Origin: Candidatus Hydrogenedentota bacterium
Lineage (GTDB): Bacteria; Hydrogenedentota; Hydrogenedentia; Hydrogenedentales; CAITNO01
Length of the DNA: 20,567 bases
Assembly (NCBI GenBank): GCA_022710255.1
Contig: JAKLHG010000010.1
Location: forward strand, 1 to 20,567
Reading direction: 5' to 3'
The notes below the pieces were generated by a model. The model was not told where the DNA came from and searched no databases. It was given only the letters and a program-made list of their open reading frames with translations. Numbering within the stretch: position 1 is the stretch's first letter; each line of letters starts with the position of its first letter. Made by a program: the position numbers and the translations under genes. This document shows, piece by piece, positions 5,221-13,700 of this stretch.

Positions 5221-7881
5221 ATGCGCAAGTACTGTTTGATTGCTCTTGTTATGTTGTCATGTGCCGGATGGTGGACGGAGTATGGAACGGCCCAGACGCC
5301 GGAAGCGCCTGCGCCCGCTGTTTCCAAAACGGTTGAACTATTAAAGGCGGGTCAAGAGCCGGTCCGGATCGTATGCCTCGGGGACAGTGTAACGGGCGTG
5401 TATTACCACACGGGCGGGCGGCGCGCCTATACGAACATGCTGGCGATTGCGCTGGAACGCCTGTATCCTGCTGCGCAGGTGGATGCCTTCAATGCGGGCA
5501 TCAGCGGCCACACCACCCTTGACGGGCTGAAGCGCCTGGAGGCGGATGTGCTTGCCCGCAAGCCGCACCTGGTGACCGTGATGTTCGGGTTGAACGACAT
5601 GACCCGGGTGCCGCTGGAGGCATTCGAGGCGAACCTCTCCACGATTATCGGCAGGTGCCGGGAGGCCGGCGCGGAAGTGCTGTTGTGCACCCCCAATTCG
5701 GTTGCGGAAACGCCGGAACGGCCCGCGGTGAAACTGATCGAATACACGGCGGGTATCCACAGGGTGAGCGAACGGGAACATGCGCCGGTAGCCGATTGTT
5801 ACGCCGCGTTTGAAGTGGTCCGGGCCAAAGACCCCCTTGCCTGGCAGAGGATGATGAGTGATGAGATTCATCCGAACATGGTGGGACATAAATATATCGC
5901 GGAAACGATAGCGGCAGCGGTATCCGGCAGGTCGGTTTCCCTGGATGATGTGGGGCCGCCCCAACCCTCGCTGCCCAGAACGCTTGCGTTACTGAAGGAG
6001 GGTAAGCCCGTTCGCGTCTTGGCCATGCCGCCCTATGACGGCTTCGCGGCGGCCACGTTGCGGACCGTGGTGCCCGAGGCGCGCGTGGAGATGACGTCCT
6101 GGCCCGTGGAAGGCATGACCCTGCCCCAGCTCGAAGAGAGCGCGAAGATGGTGCGGGAACTGAAACCGGACCTCGTGGTGGTGGCCATACCGGCGGATGC
6201 GAAGGCCGATTCGCAAGACCAGTTTCTGCATGCCTACACGTGGGTGCTCAACAACGCCTTAAGCTTCGGCTATCAGGAGTGGGACTGTATGGCCGTCGTG
6301 CCTTCCGTAACCACTCCGGCGCTTGAAGGGGACGCATTGGAACGGGACCGTCTGGCGCGGGCGTTGATTTGGGCGCAGGACATCGGCATGGTGGAACGAA
6401 ACGAGGGGGATACGCGCGCCCCAGAGGAATTGCTTGCCCCATGGTTTCGCGCGCAACTCGCAGGGGCATCGAATACCGTCCTTGACGCAGGCGACCGGAC
6501 ACAGCTATTTATGGATTCCCGTTTCATCGCCGAGTCGAAGAATATTACGGTACAGATAAATCCGCCCGCCAAGGCAGGGGTGGCGATTCTGCCGGACAAA
6601 GCGTGGGAATCGGGTGATATCGGTTTTTGTGTCAGTGTGGTGCAACACGAAGGCGAATATAAGATGTGGTATCTTGCCCGGGACACGGCGAACAATTACT
6701 GCCAGTGTTTCGCGCGCAGCCAGGACGGACGAACCTGGGAGAAGCCCGAACTGGGTTTAATTGAATATCAGGGTGTAAAAAACAACAACATCGTGTTGAC
6801 AGGCGCCATGGAAACGACCGTCTTTTTGGACCCGGTCGCACCGCCAGAACAACGTTTCAAGGCCGTCTCGGCGATGTACTGGCCCGATCCTCAAAAGGCG
6901 GGGTTGTATCTGTGGACCTCGCCCGACGGCCTGAACTGGACCCAGTCGCCCGTGCGCGTGTTCCCGCTGCTTCCCGATACGGCCAACCAGGCCTTTTACG
7001 ACACCCGCCTGAAGAAGTACGTCGCCAACATCCGGGTCTGGGACCCGCTGCGTAAAATTGGCCGCGTCGAGATGGACAACATCCTCGAGCCGTGGCCGCA
7101 TGTCCCGCTGGAGAAGCCTTATTACATCTGGGGCGATGACAAGATTCCGGTATCCAGCCGCGAGGTCCCCATTGTGTTGGGCTGTGACGAAAAGGATCCG
7201 CCCAATACCGACCTCTACAATGCCGCCTGCATCCAGTATCCCTGGGCGGACGACGCCTACTTCATGTTTCCGTCGCTTTACCGTCATTTTCCCGAACCCC
7301 CGGTGGGCAAATTCGGTAATGACGGGTATCTTGACATTCACCTGGCGGTCAGCCGGGACGGGGTAACCTGGACACGGCCTTCCCGGAGACCCTATGTGCC
7401 TCTGGGGCTGGAGGATGCCCTCGACGCGTCGCAAGCGTATATGGGAGTAGGCATTGTCCGGAGCGGGGATGCCTTGTACCAGTATTACGGCGGCTACAAG
7501 AGCACCCACGGCGAAACGGGAGTGCAGGGGATCGGTTCCATTCAGCGCGTGGAACAACGTCCGGACGGGTTTATGTATGTCGAAGCGCCGCAGGAAGGCG
7601 GAACCTTTACCACTCCGGCCCTTGTCTTCTCCGGCCGGCGCCTGTTGTTGAACCTGGACGGCAGCGCCGGTGGAACCGGCAAAGTTGCCCTCCTGGATGG
7701 CGACGGCAATGAAATTGCCGGGCATACCCTTGCGGAGTGTGATGTGCTTGGCGCGAACAGCCTGGCGCGGAAGGTTGTCTGGAAAGGTGTCAGCGATGTG
7801 AGCGGCTGGGCAGGGAAACCCGTGCGGCTCAGGTTTGAACTGAAAGCGATGAAATTATTTTCGTTCCGGTTCGCGGCATAA
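5221..7881 (+). CDS. Secreted SGNH/GDSL esterase fused to a second SGNH-like domain and a glycosidase-type propeller
   Basis: The product has 886 residues. The ATG at 5221 follows AAGGA by ten bases and gives a signal peptide (about 1-25; Cys14 makes a lipoprotein possible but the box is weak). Residues 48-235 are an SGNH hydrolase: GDSV (54-57, Ser56 nucleophile), NAGISGHT (91-98), GLND (123-126) and DEIHPN (214-219, Asp214/His217). Residues about 245-410 repeat the SGNH-like fold pattern without clear catalytic blocks. From about 424 a propeller-like domain begins (LFMDSRFIAES), with MWYLARD, SPDGLNWTQ and SRDGVTWTRP strands typical of GH32/GH43-like five-bladed propellers, then a C-terminal beta-sandwich (about 800-886). 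Likely role: deacylation and recognition or cleavage of plant or algal glycans. Sugar specificity cannot be told. It follows two sialidase-like genes, supporting a glycan-use cluster. Confidence 0.85.
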   Translation: MRKYCLIALVMLSCAGWWTEYGTAQTPEAPAPAVSKTVELLKAGQEPVRIVCLGDSVTGVYYHTGGRRAYTNMLAIALERLYPAAQVDAFNAGISGHTTLDGLKRLEADVLARKPHLVTVMFGLNDMTRVPLEAFEANLSTIIGRCREAGAEVLLCTPNSVAETPERPAVKLIEYTAGIHRVSEREHAPVADCYAAFEVVRAKDPLAWQRMMSDEIHPNMVGHKYIAETIAAAVSGRSVSLDDVGPPQPSLPRTLALLKEGKPVRVLAMPPYDGFAAATLRTVVPEARVEMTSWPVEGMTLPQLEESAKMVRELKPDLVVVAIPADAKADSQDQFLHAYTWVLNNALSFGYQEWDCMAVVPSVTTPALEGDALERDRLARALIWAQDIGMVERNEGDTRAPEELLAPWFRAQLAGASNTVLDAGDRTQLFMDSRFIAESKNITVQINPPAKAGVAILPDKAWESGDIGFCVSVVQHEGEYKMWYLARDTANNYCQCFARSQDGRTWEKPELGLIEYQGVKNNNIVLTGAMETTVFLDPVAPPEQRFKAVSAMYWPDPQKAGLYLWTSPDGLNWTQSPVRVFPLLPDTANQAFYDTRLKKYVANIRVWDPLRKIGRVEMDNILEPWPHVPLEKPYYIWGDDKIPVSSREVPIVLGCDEKDPPNTDLYNAACIQYPWADDAYFMFPSLYRHFPEPPVGKFGNDGYLDIHLAVSRDGVTWTRPSRRPYVPLGLEDALDASQAYMGVGIVRSGDALYQYYGGYKSTHGETGVQGIGSIQRVEQRPDGFMYVEAPQEGGTFTTPALVFSGRRLLLNLDGSAGGTGKVALLDGDGNEIAGHTLAECDVLGANSLARKVVWKGVSDVSGWAGKPVRLRFELKAMKLFSFRFAA

Positions 7882-7932
7882 TGCCCTCCAGAGAAAAATT
7901 GGTGCGCGCAATTTTGGGGAGATTGTTCCCCC

Positions 7933-7961
7933 TTGACATTCAAGCCAAGGAGTAGCAAAAT
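7933..7961 (+). promoter_or_regulatory. Candidate sigma-70-type promoter of the AmmeMemoRadiSam operon
   Basis: A perfect -35 box TTGACA (7933-7938) is followed after 17 bases by CAAAAT (7956-7961, four of six matches to TATAAT). Transcription would start near 7968, leaving a leader of about 20 bases containing AGGA (7973-7976) before the ATG at 7988. Confidence 0.5.
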
Positions 7962-7987
7962 AAAGGCACGGCAGGAATACGAGCCTT

Positions 7988-8956
7988 ATGACGCTTCAAT
8001 GCAACCTATGCCCCAAGGGCTGTATGATCGAACCAGGCCAGAGCGGCGAGTGCCGGATACGCGTCAACCTGAACGGCCGGCTGGTGGCCACAACCTACGG
8101 GTATACCTGTGCGGTCCACGTGGACCCTGTGGAAAAGAAACCCATGTTTCATTTTCTGCCGGGGTCGGGCATCCTGAGCCTGGCCACGGTGGGCTGTAAC
8201 CTCCATTGCAAGAACTGCCAGAACTGGGAAATTTCTCAGGAAAACCCCGAGAATGTGCCCGCCCGGGAACTGCCGCCGGAACAAGTCGTCCGGCTGGCAA
8301 AAGAGCAGGGATGCCTGTCCGTGGCGTACACCTATACGGAACCGCTTGTGTACTACGAGTACACACTGGACTGTTCCATGCGCGCCCGGGAAGCGGGCCT
8401 TCGTAATGTCATTGTCACGGCGGGCTACCTCAATGAAGAACCCCTGAGAAGATTGTATCCTTACATTGACGGCGCCCAGATTGACATCAAGTCCATGTCG
8501 GACAACTTTTATAGAGATATCTGCGATGCCTCGCTCGGGCCGGTGCTGCAGTCGTGTGTCCTGGCGCGGGAAGCGGGCGTGCTGGTGGAAATCACCAACC
8601 TGGTAATTCCGACCCTGAACGACAGCGACGAGGATTTCCGGAAACTGGCACGTTGGATCGCGGCCAACCTCGGTGCGGAAACACCTCTCCATTTCTCGCG
8701 GTTTTTCCCTCAGTACCAGATGAAAAACCTGCCGCCAACGCCCGCCGAAACGCTTGAACGCGCCCGGGCCGCTGCCCGGGAACAAGGGCTTCATCATATT
8801 TACATCGGTAACCTCTCGCTGCCGGATTCGGAGAACACCTATTGTCCCGTCTGCGGACAGCTGCTGATAGAACGGCGCGGCTTTACCGTGCTGAAAAACA
8901 TAATTACGGATGGAAAATGTTCATGCGGAAAAGATATTATTGGAATCTGGCAATGA
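7988..8956 (+). CDS. amrS: AmmeMemoRadiSam system radical SAM enzyme
   Basis: The product has 322 residues, the normal size for this PflA-like family. The radical SAM cluster motif is Cys70-x3-Cys74-x2-Cys77 in GCNLHCKNCQNW, which binds the [4Fe-4S] cluster that cleaves S-adenosylmethionine. An N-terminal Cys group (Cys5, Cys8, Cys12, Cys22 in CNLCPKGC...ECR) and a C-terminal group (Cys286, Cys289, Cys311, Cys313) are visible and may bind further metal. The segments TYTEPLVYYEY, QIDIKSM and LVIPTLNDS are typical of the family. The enzyme is found with MEMO and AMMECR1 proteins, and both occur fused in the gene after next; what it modifies is not known to me. No signal peptide is present, so it is cytosolic. 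Its TGA overlaps the next ATG by four bases (ATGA), indicating translational coupling. The symbol amrS is informal. Confidence 0.92.
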   Translation: MTLQCNLCPKGCMIEPGQSGECRIRVNLNGRLVATTYGYTCAVHVDPVEKKPMFHFLPGSGILSLATVGCNLHCKNCQNWEISQENPENVPARELPPEQVVRLAKEQGCLSVAYTYTEPLVYYEYTLDCSMRAREAGLRNVIVTAGYLNEEPLRRLYPYIDGAQIDIKSMSDNFYRDICDASLGPVLQSCVLAREAGVLVEITNLVIPTLNDSDEDFRKLARWIAANLGAETPLHFSRFFPQYQMKNLPPTPAETLERARAAAREQGLHHIYIGNLSLPDSENTYCPVCGQLLIERRGFTVLKNIITDGKCSCGKDIIGIWQ

Positions 8957-9132
8957 ACCGACGCCATTTCTTCGGGGTACTGACGGCGGCGATTCTGGCG
9001 CCCCGTGTCCGGAAGATGCCGCGCCCCGCCCCGCGTATCTATGTGGAAGCCGCACGGGCGCGGCGGTATAGCGGCCCGGTTCTGAAAGGTGATTTCACCG
9101 CCATCGGAAAGCCCGGGCGCTGGGGGGGATGA
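8953..9132 (+). CDS. 59-residue protein with a Tat-like leader, translationally coupled within the AmmeMemoRadiSam operon
   Basis: This small gene is locked between two others: its ATG overlaps the stop of the radical SAM gene (ATGA, 8953-8956) and its own TGA (9130-9132) overlaps an ATG at 9129. The N-terminus MNRRHFFGVLTAAILAP is a twin-arginine-type leader, almost the same as that of the sialidase at 1716-3002 (MNRRHFIG). The remainder is basic and proline-rich and ends in SGPVLKGDF...GKPGRWGG, a Gly/Trp-rich tail with no Cys. It is too short to be an enzyme. Possible roles are an exported partner or substrate of the operon enzymes, or a peptide precursor; none is shown by sequence alone. 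The perfect overlaps on both sides argue that it is translated. A longer start at 8842 lies inside the radical SAM gene and is less likely. Confidence 0.6.
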   Translation: MNRRHFFGVLTAAILAPRVRKMPRPAPRIYVEAARARRYSGPVLKGDFTAIGKPGRWGG

Positions 9133-9158
9133 CGGCGCCCGATGAAAGGAATCCCAGG

Positions 9159-10748
9159 ATGTCCCGAAGCCATATACCTTCCATAGCACTTTTGGTCCCG
9201 CTATTCACCTTGGCGCTGCTGGCGCTTACACTTCCCCGGATGCTGCAACACTGCTCGGCGACAGACGCCCAGAAGGAAGAGAAAACCATGGATGCAAAAC
9301 AGCCAAAAAAAGTATTTGATTCGCCCCTGGCAGGCATGTGGTATGAGGCGGACGCAGAACGGCTCGCGGCCGAAATCGACCACTATATCGCCAGCGCCGA
9401 CACCGAGCCCATAGATACTGTTCAGGCTCTGGTACTGCCTCACGCGGGCTACCGCTACTCGGGTGCTGTAGCCGCCTTCGGGTTGAAGGCTGCCGGGAGA
9501 CGGCAGTATAAACGCGTAATTGTCATGGGGCCGTCACACCGCGTGTTCATGGACGGGTATGCCCATGTTTCCGACGCGACGCATATCGCAACGCCTTTGG
9601 GCGAGGTTCCCCTGGATCTGGACGCGATTTCGGCGTTGCTGAAACATCCGGAATTCCGCGTGGTCCGGAATGTGGATGCATCCGAACACAGTGTGCAGAT
9701 TCAACTGCCCTTGCTGCAACGGGCCTTAAAATCGTTTCAACTGGTCCCCATCGTAATAGGCAATGTGGATGATGAATCTGTCAAACGGATGGCGACGATT
9801 CTTCAGGATATTGTCACGCCGGATACGCTGGTCATCGCCAGCAGTGATTTCACCCACTACGGCGCCGGCTTCGGGTACGCGCCCTTTGTGGACCATGTTC
9901 TCGAAAATCTGGAGAAACTCGACTTGGGGGCCTGGGAACACATTCGAAACAAAGACGAGGCGGGTTTCAGACACTATGTGGATGAAACAGGCGCGACCAT
10001 TTGCGGCCGCCACCCCATTTCCATTCTGTTGTCCATGCTGCCCGGAGAATCCGAGGCGCGCCTGCTCAAATATGACACCTCGGGACGCATGACGACAGAT
10101 ACCAGCACTTCGGTCAGTTATATGAGCATTGCTTTCACAGGCCTCTGGCCCGAAAAGAAAACCACACCTGAAAGCACCGGGGTTTCGGAAGGTTCGCTTT
10201 CCTCCCAGGAAAAGGCGCTGCTGCTGAAACTCGCCCGGGGCATGCTTGAAGCCTATATCATTACAGGCAAAAACGCGACCCCGGAAGATTTAGGCATCGA
10301 GATCACGCCTGCAATGCGCCGAACCATGGGCGTATTCGTCACCCTCAACATGAACGGGCAACTACGGGGGTGCATCGGTGAGATATTCCCCAGACGCCCC
10401 CTGTATGAGGCCGTCATGGAACGCGCCATTGACGCGGGCGTCAATGATCCCCGCTTCCGCACGGTGACGGAAAAAGAATTGCCCATGCTCGAATACGAAA
10501 TTTCCGCGCTGACGCCGCCAATGCCCGTTTCTTCCTACCGGGATATTGTCCTTGGCAAACACGGAATGGTCATCCAGAAGAATGGGCACAGCGCGGTGTT
10601 CTTGCCACAGGTGGCACCGGAACAACACTGGACCCTGGAGGAGACACTGACGCATCTCTCGCTTAAAGCGGGGCTTGCGGCGGATGCATGGAAGGAAGGC
10701 GCTTCCTGGACCGTGTTCGAGGCCATTGTGTTCAACGACCAGGATTGA
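9159..10748 (+). CDS. MEMO1-AMMECR1 fusion protein (AmmeMemoRadiSam proteins B and A) with N-terminal membrane anchor
   Basis: From the ATG at 9159 (AAAGGA eight bases upstream) the product has 529 residues; an in-frame ATG at 9129, overlapping the previous stop, would add ten and is the alternative start. Residues 7-27 form one hydrophobic segment after a short basic end, so the rest is probably outside the cytoplasm, anchored or secreted. Residues about 54-335 are a MEMO domain: LPHAGY (His95), GPSHRV (His127), SSDFTHYG (Asp230, His233) and TICGRHP (Cys282) correspond to the metal-site residues known in human MEMO1 (His49, His81, Asp189, His192, Cys244). After a Ser/Thr/Glu linker, about 350-525 is an AMMECR1 domain with the signature LRGCIG (402-407). 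All key residues are intact. The fused order (B then A) next to the radical SAM gene fits the known three-part system, whose reaction is unresolved. Confidence 0.9.
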   Translation: MSRSHIPSIALLVPLFTLALLALTLPRMLQHCSATDAQKEEKTMDAKQPKKVFDSPLAGMWYEADAERLAAEIDHYIASADTEPIDTVQALVLPHAGYRYSGAVAAFGLKAAGRRQYKRVIVMGPSHRVFMDGYAHVSDATHIATPLGEVPLDLDAISALLKHPEFRVVRNVDASEHSVQIQLPLLQRALKSFQLVPIVIGNVDDESVKRMATILQDIVTPDTLVIASSDFTHYGAGFGYAPFVDHVLENLEKLDLGAWEHIRNKDEAGFRHYVDETGATICGRHPISILLSMLPGESEARLLKYDTSGRMTTDTSTSVSYMSIAFTGLWPEKKTTPESTGVSEGSLSSQEKALLLKLARGMLEAYIITGKNATPEDLGIEITPAMRRTMGVFVTLNMNGQLRGCIGEIFPRRPLYEAVMERAIDAGVNDPRFRTVTEKELPMLEYEISALTPPMPVSSYRDIVLGKHGMVIQKNGHSAVFLPQVAPEQHWTLEETLTHLSLKAGLAADAWKEGASWTVFEAIVFNDQD

Positions 10749-10757
10749 GGTCTCCTC

Positions 10758-13700
10758 GTGAAGCGGATACGCGGCTTTTTACCCCTGATGGGGTTGGGAT
10801 TCTTTTCGCTGGTAGCCCAGTCGCTGTTATTCCGGGATGTAATCGCAGTTTTTGAATACAGTGAACCGGGCATCGCTGTTTTCTACGCGTCCTGGCTGCT
10901 ATGGATAGCGCTGGGCGCGTATGCGGGCCGCCGGGACAGTTCCTGGACTGTCGCGTTCGGGGCCTGGTTTGCGCCTGCCGTACTCCTGTATATCCCCGCA
11001 TTCCTGCTGCAGCATTTCTTGGTGCTTCACGCCCGTTCCCTGGCGGGAATCGAGCCGTACGTGGTCTTTCCCCTCATGCGGATGTTCGTGCTCTTGTTTC
11101 TTGTCAATGCCCCCGTGAGCCTGCTCACGGGGGTGCTTTTTCCGGTGGGATGCCGCTGGGCCGAAAAAGACGCCGGACTTCCTGCCGCACGCGTCTACAC
11201 GTTCGAAACACTGGGAGCCTGCATGGGCGGCCTGTTCGTGACGGCGATGCTCATAGGCCATGCAAGCGGACAGACCGTGTTCGTGTGGGCCTGTTTCGCG
11301 GCCGCCGCCTCACTGCCGTTCAATGCGGGTTTCGGGCGTGGTTCGGGGCGCGCGCGCCTGCGATGGATACCAGTTGTGGTACTCCTTATTCTTACCGGAG
11401 CGGATAATGTACCCGGACGCCTGGGAAGATGCTGGACCCAGATGGAAGACCGGGCGGCCTGGGCACGGCTGTTGCCAAAAGACACCTACGGAGGAAGCCT
11501 TTCCACGGCGCGGGGCCGCTACCTGTATGGAGAGCGGGAAGGCCAGTTCCTGGTGCTTTCCGGCGGCGGCGCGTGCGAGTCCTTCCCCGGAAGTGATCGT
11601 GCTGCCGAGGTCGCCGCGCTCCACCTTGCACAACATCCCGCCGCACGGGACATCCTCGTGTTCGGAGAAGACACCCTTGGTATCAGCGCGCGTTTCTGCG
11701 CCCTGCCCGGCGTGGCGAGGGTCACCTGGATGCATCCCGACCCCGAATACCCGGAGAAGCTGCGGTGCCTCCTCGCCAACAAATTTCCGGATAAGATTGA
11801 AGTCATTGGTCAGGACCTGCGCCTGTTCGTACAGAATGCGCGGCAACGTGTTGACCTGGTGGTACTCAACCTGCCGGAGATAACCACTCTGACGGTCAAC
11901 CGCTATTGCACCCGGGAATTCTTTGAACAACTGTCAGGCATACTGTCCGATACAGGCGTTATCGGCGTGCGTGTCAGCGGCGGCGCCAACTATGTCGGCG
12001 CCGAACTGGCCGACCCCGGCGCCATGATGCTGGCCACGCTTCGGCATCAATTCCGTAATATCGTGATAAAGCCCGGTGACGAGACCTGGCTGATCGTCTC
12101 GAACGGCGACGGGCTCAGCCAGTCGCCCGAAACACTTCGTGAACGGTATTCGGCCATAGCGGGCGCCCAAACGCTGTATCCGCCGGAAGGCGTGGCGATG
12201 CTGTATCCGCCCGACCGTGTTGCGTTTCAACTGGACGCCTACGAGAATACGCTGGCGGCCTCGGCCCGGGACGAATTCCTGAACACGGACAGCCATCCAA
12301 AAGCGCTGCAACATGGACTCTTTCTCTCATTCAAACAGGCGGAATGGCGCGCCTTTGCCCGGGCGCTCCGCCACCTCCTCCGCGCGGGTTTGTGGTTATT
12401 CGCAGCGCCCATAGTGCTGTACGGAATGCTACGTTGCTTATACCTGCTTAAAAGCCGCGGGCGCGGACGGTCTCTTTTTGACTGTCATGTTGTCGTAACG
12501 TCGACCGGTCTTGCAAGCATGGCCTTCAATATAGTGCTGATGTTTATATATCAAGCCCGCTTCGGGTCTCTCTTCCTGGATATTGGCTTGATCACCGCGC
12601 TCTTCATGCTGGGCAGCTCAGCGGGATGCGCCTGCGTCAGCCGGTTGCTTCAGCGGTATCGCGGCCTTTCACCGCGCAGGCTTATGGGCGTCTTTTTGAC
12701 GGTTCAGGTCTTGATACTGCTGGCCATTGCCCTATTGCCGGAATGGTCCCGGCCGGTTTGGCTGGCGTTGTTTTCGTGGGGGGGTGTTTTTACCGGTATC
12801 TACGTTCCCCTCGTCGCCGCGCAATTGGCCGCTGCGGGGGTTGCGGCGCCGCGCGCCGGCGCGCACCTGGAACTATCCGACACGCTGGGCGGCGCCCTGG
12901 GCGCCCTGAGTACGGGCCTGCTGTTGCTGCCCTTGCTGGGTGCTAAGGGGACGGTGACGTTGCTGGCGGCCCTGGTGGCCGTGAACCTGGCGCCGCTGCT
13001 GCTGCCTGCCCGGAACACCATAACAGCCGGAGACTGGTTTGACCGTCTGCGGCGGTCGTGCGGCTATATCCTTGCCGGTATCGCCGTGTATGCCCTCTTG
13101 GTATCGCAACTTGCGGACCGGGCACGGCAGGCGCAAGAAAACCAGTCTATTGAAGTGTCAGCACGCGCCTTTACCGGTTCCAGAGTTTTGCGCAAGGAAA
13201 CGGCGCACCGTGCCGACGGTGCCGCTACGGAATACTTGGCCGTCGTGCCGGATACGGATACTCCCGGGGGCTATGTGTTTGACAGCGCCGACTGGTCGCC
13301 CCGGGTCTACGGGTATGGTGGGCCCCTCCGGCTGCTGGTATATATGGCCCCGGACGGCTCCCTGCGCGATTATGACCTCTTCCAACACAACGAGACGCCT
13401 GCGTATCTGGAGATGGCGCAGGGCGGCAAACTGCAGTTGCTGGGACGTTCCTTGTTCTCACCTGTTCCTTTTGAAGACGTAGATGCCGTCAGCGGAGCGA
13501 CCGTCACCAGCAACGCCATTATGCGGGCACTGGAACAGGCGGGCCATGGATTCGCCGTGAATGCACTGCACAAGGAAATTACCGGGATGAAGCAGATACC
13601 GCCGGCCCCATCCGGAATAGAAAACACCGGCTTGCGCGACTTCCTCCTCCTCTCCCTCCTGCTTATGGCAGCGGTTGCGTTGCGCCTGCGGCCAAGCCTG

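Noticed and set aside
7898..7931. Hairpins aaaattg...caatttt and gggga...tcccc between the SGNH gene and the operon, considered as a terminator
   Set aside because: Stems are short (7 and 5 bases) and neither is followed by a T run; left as unassigned.
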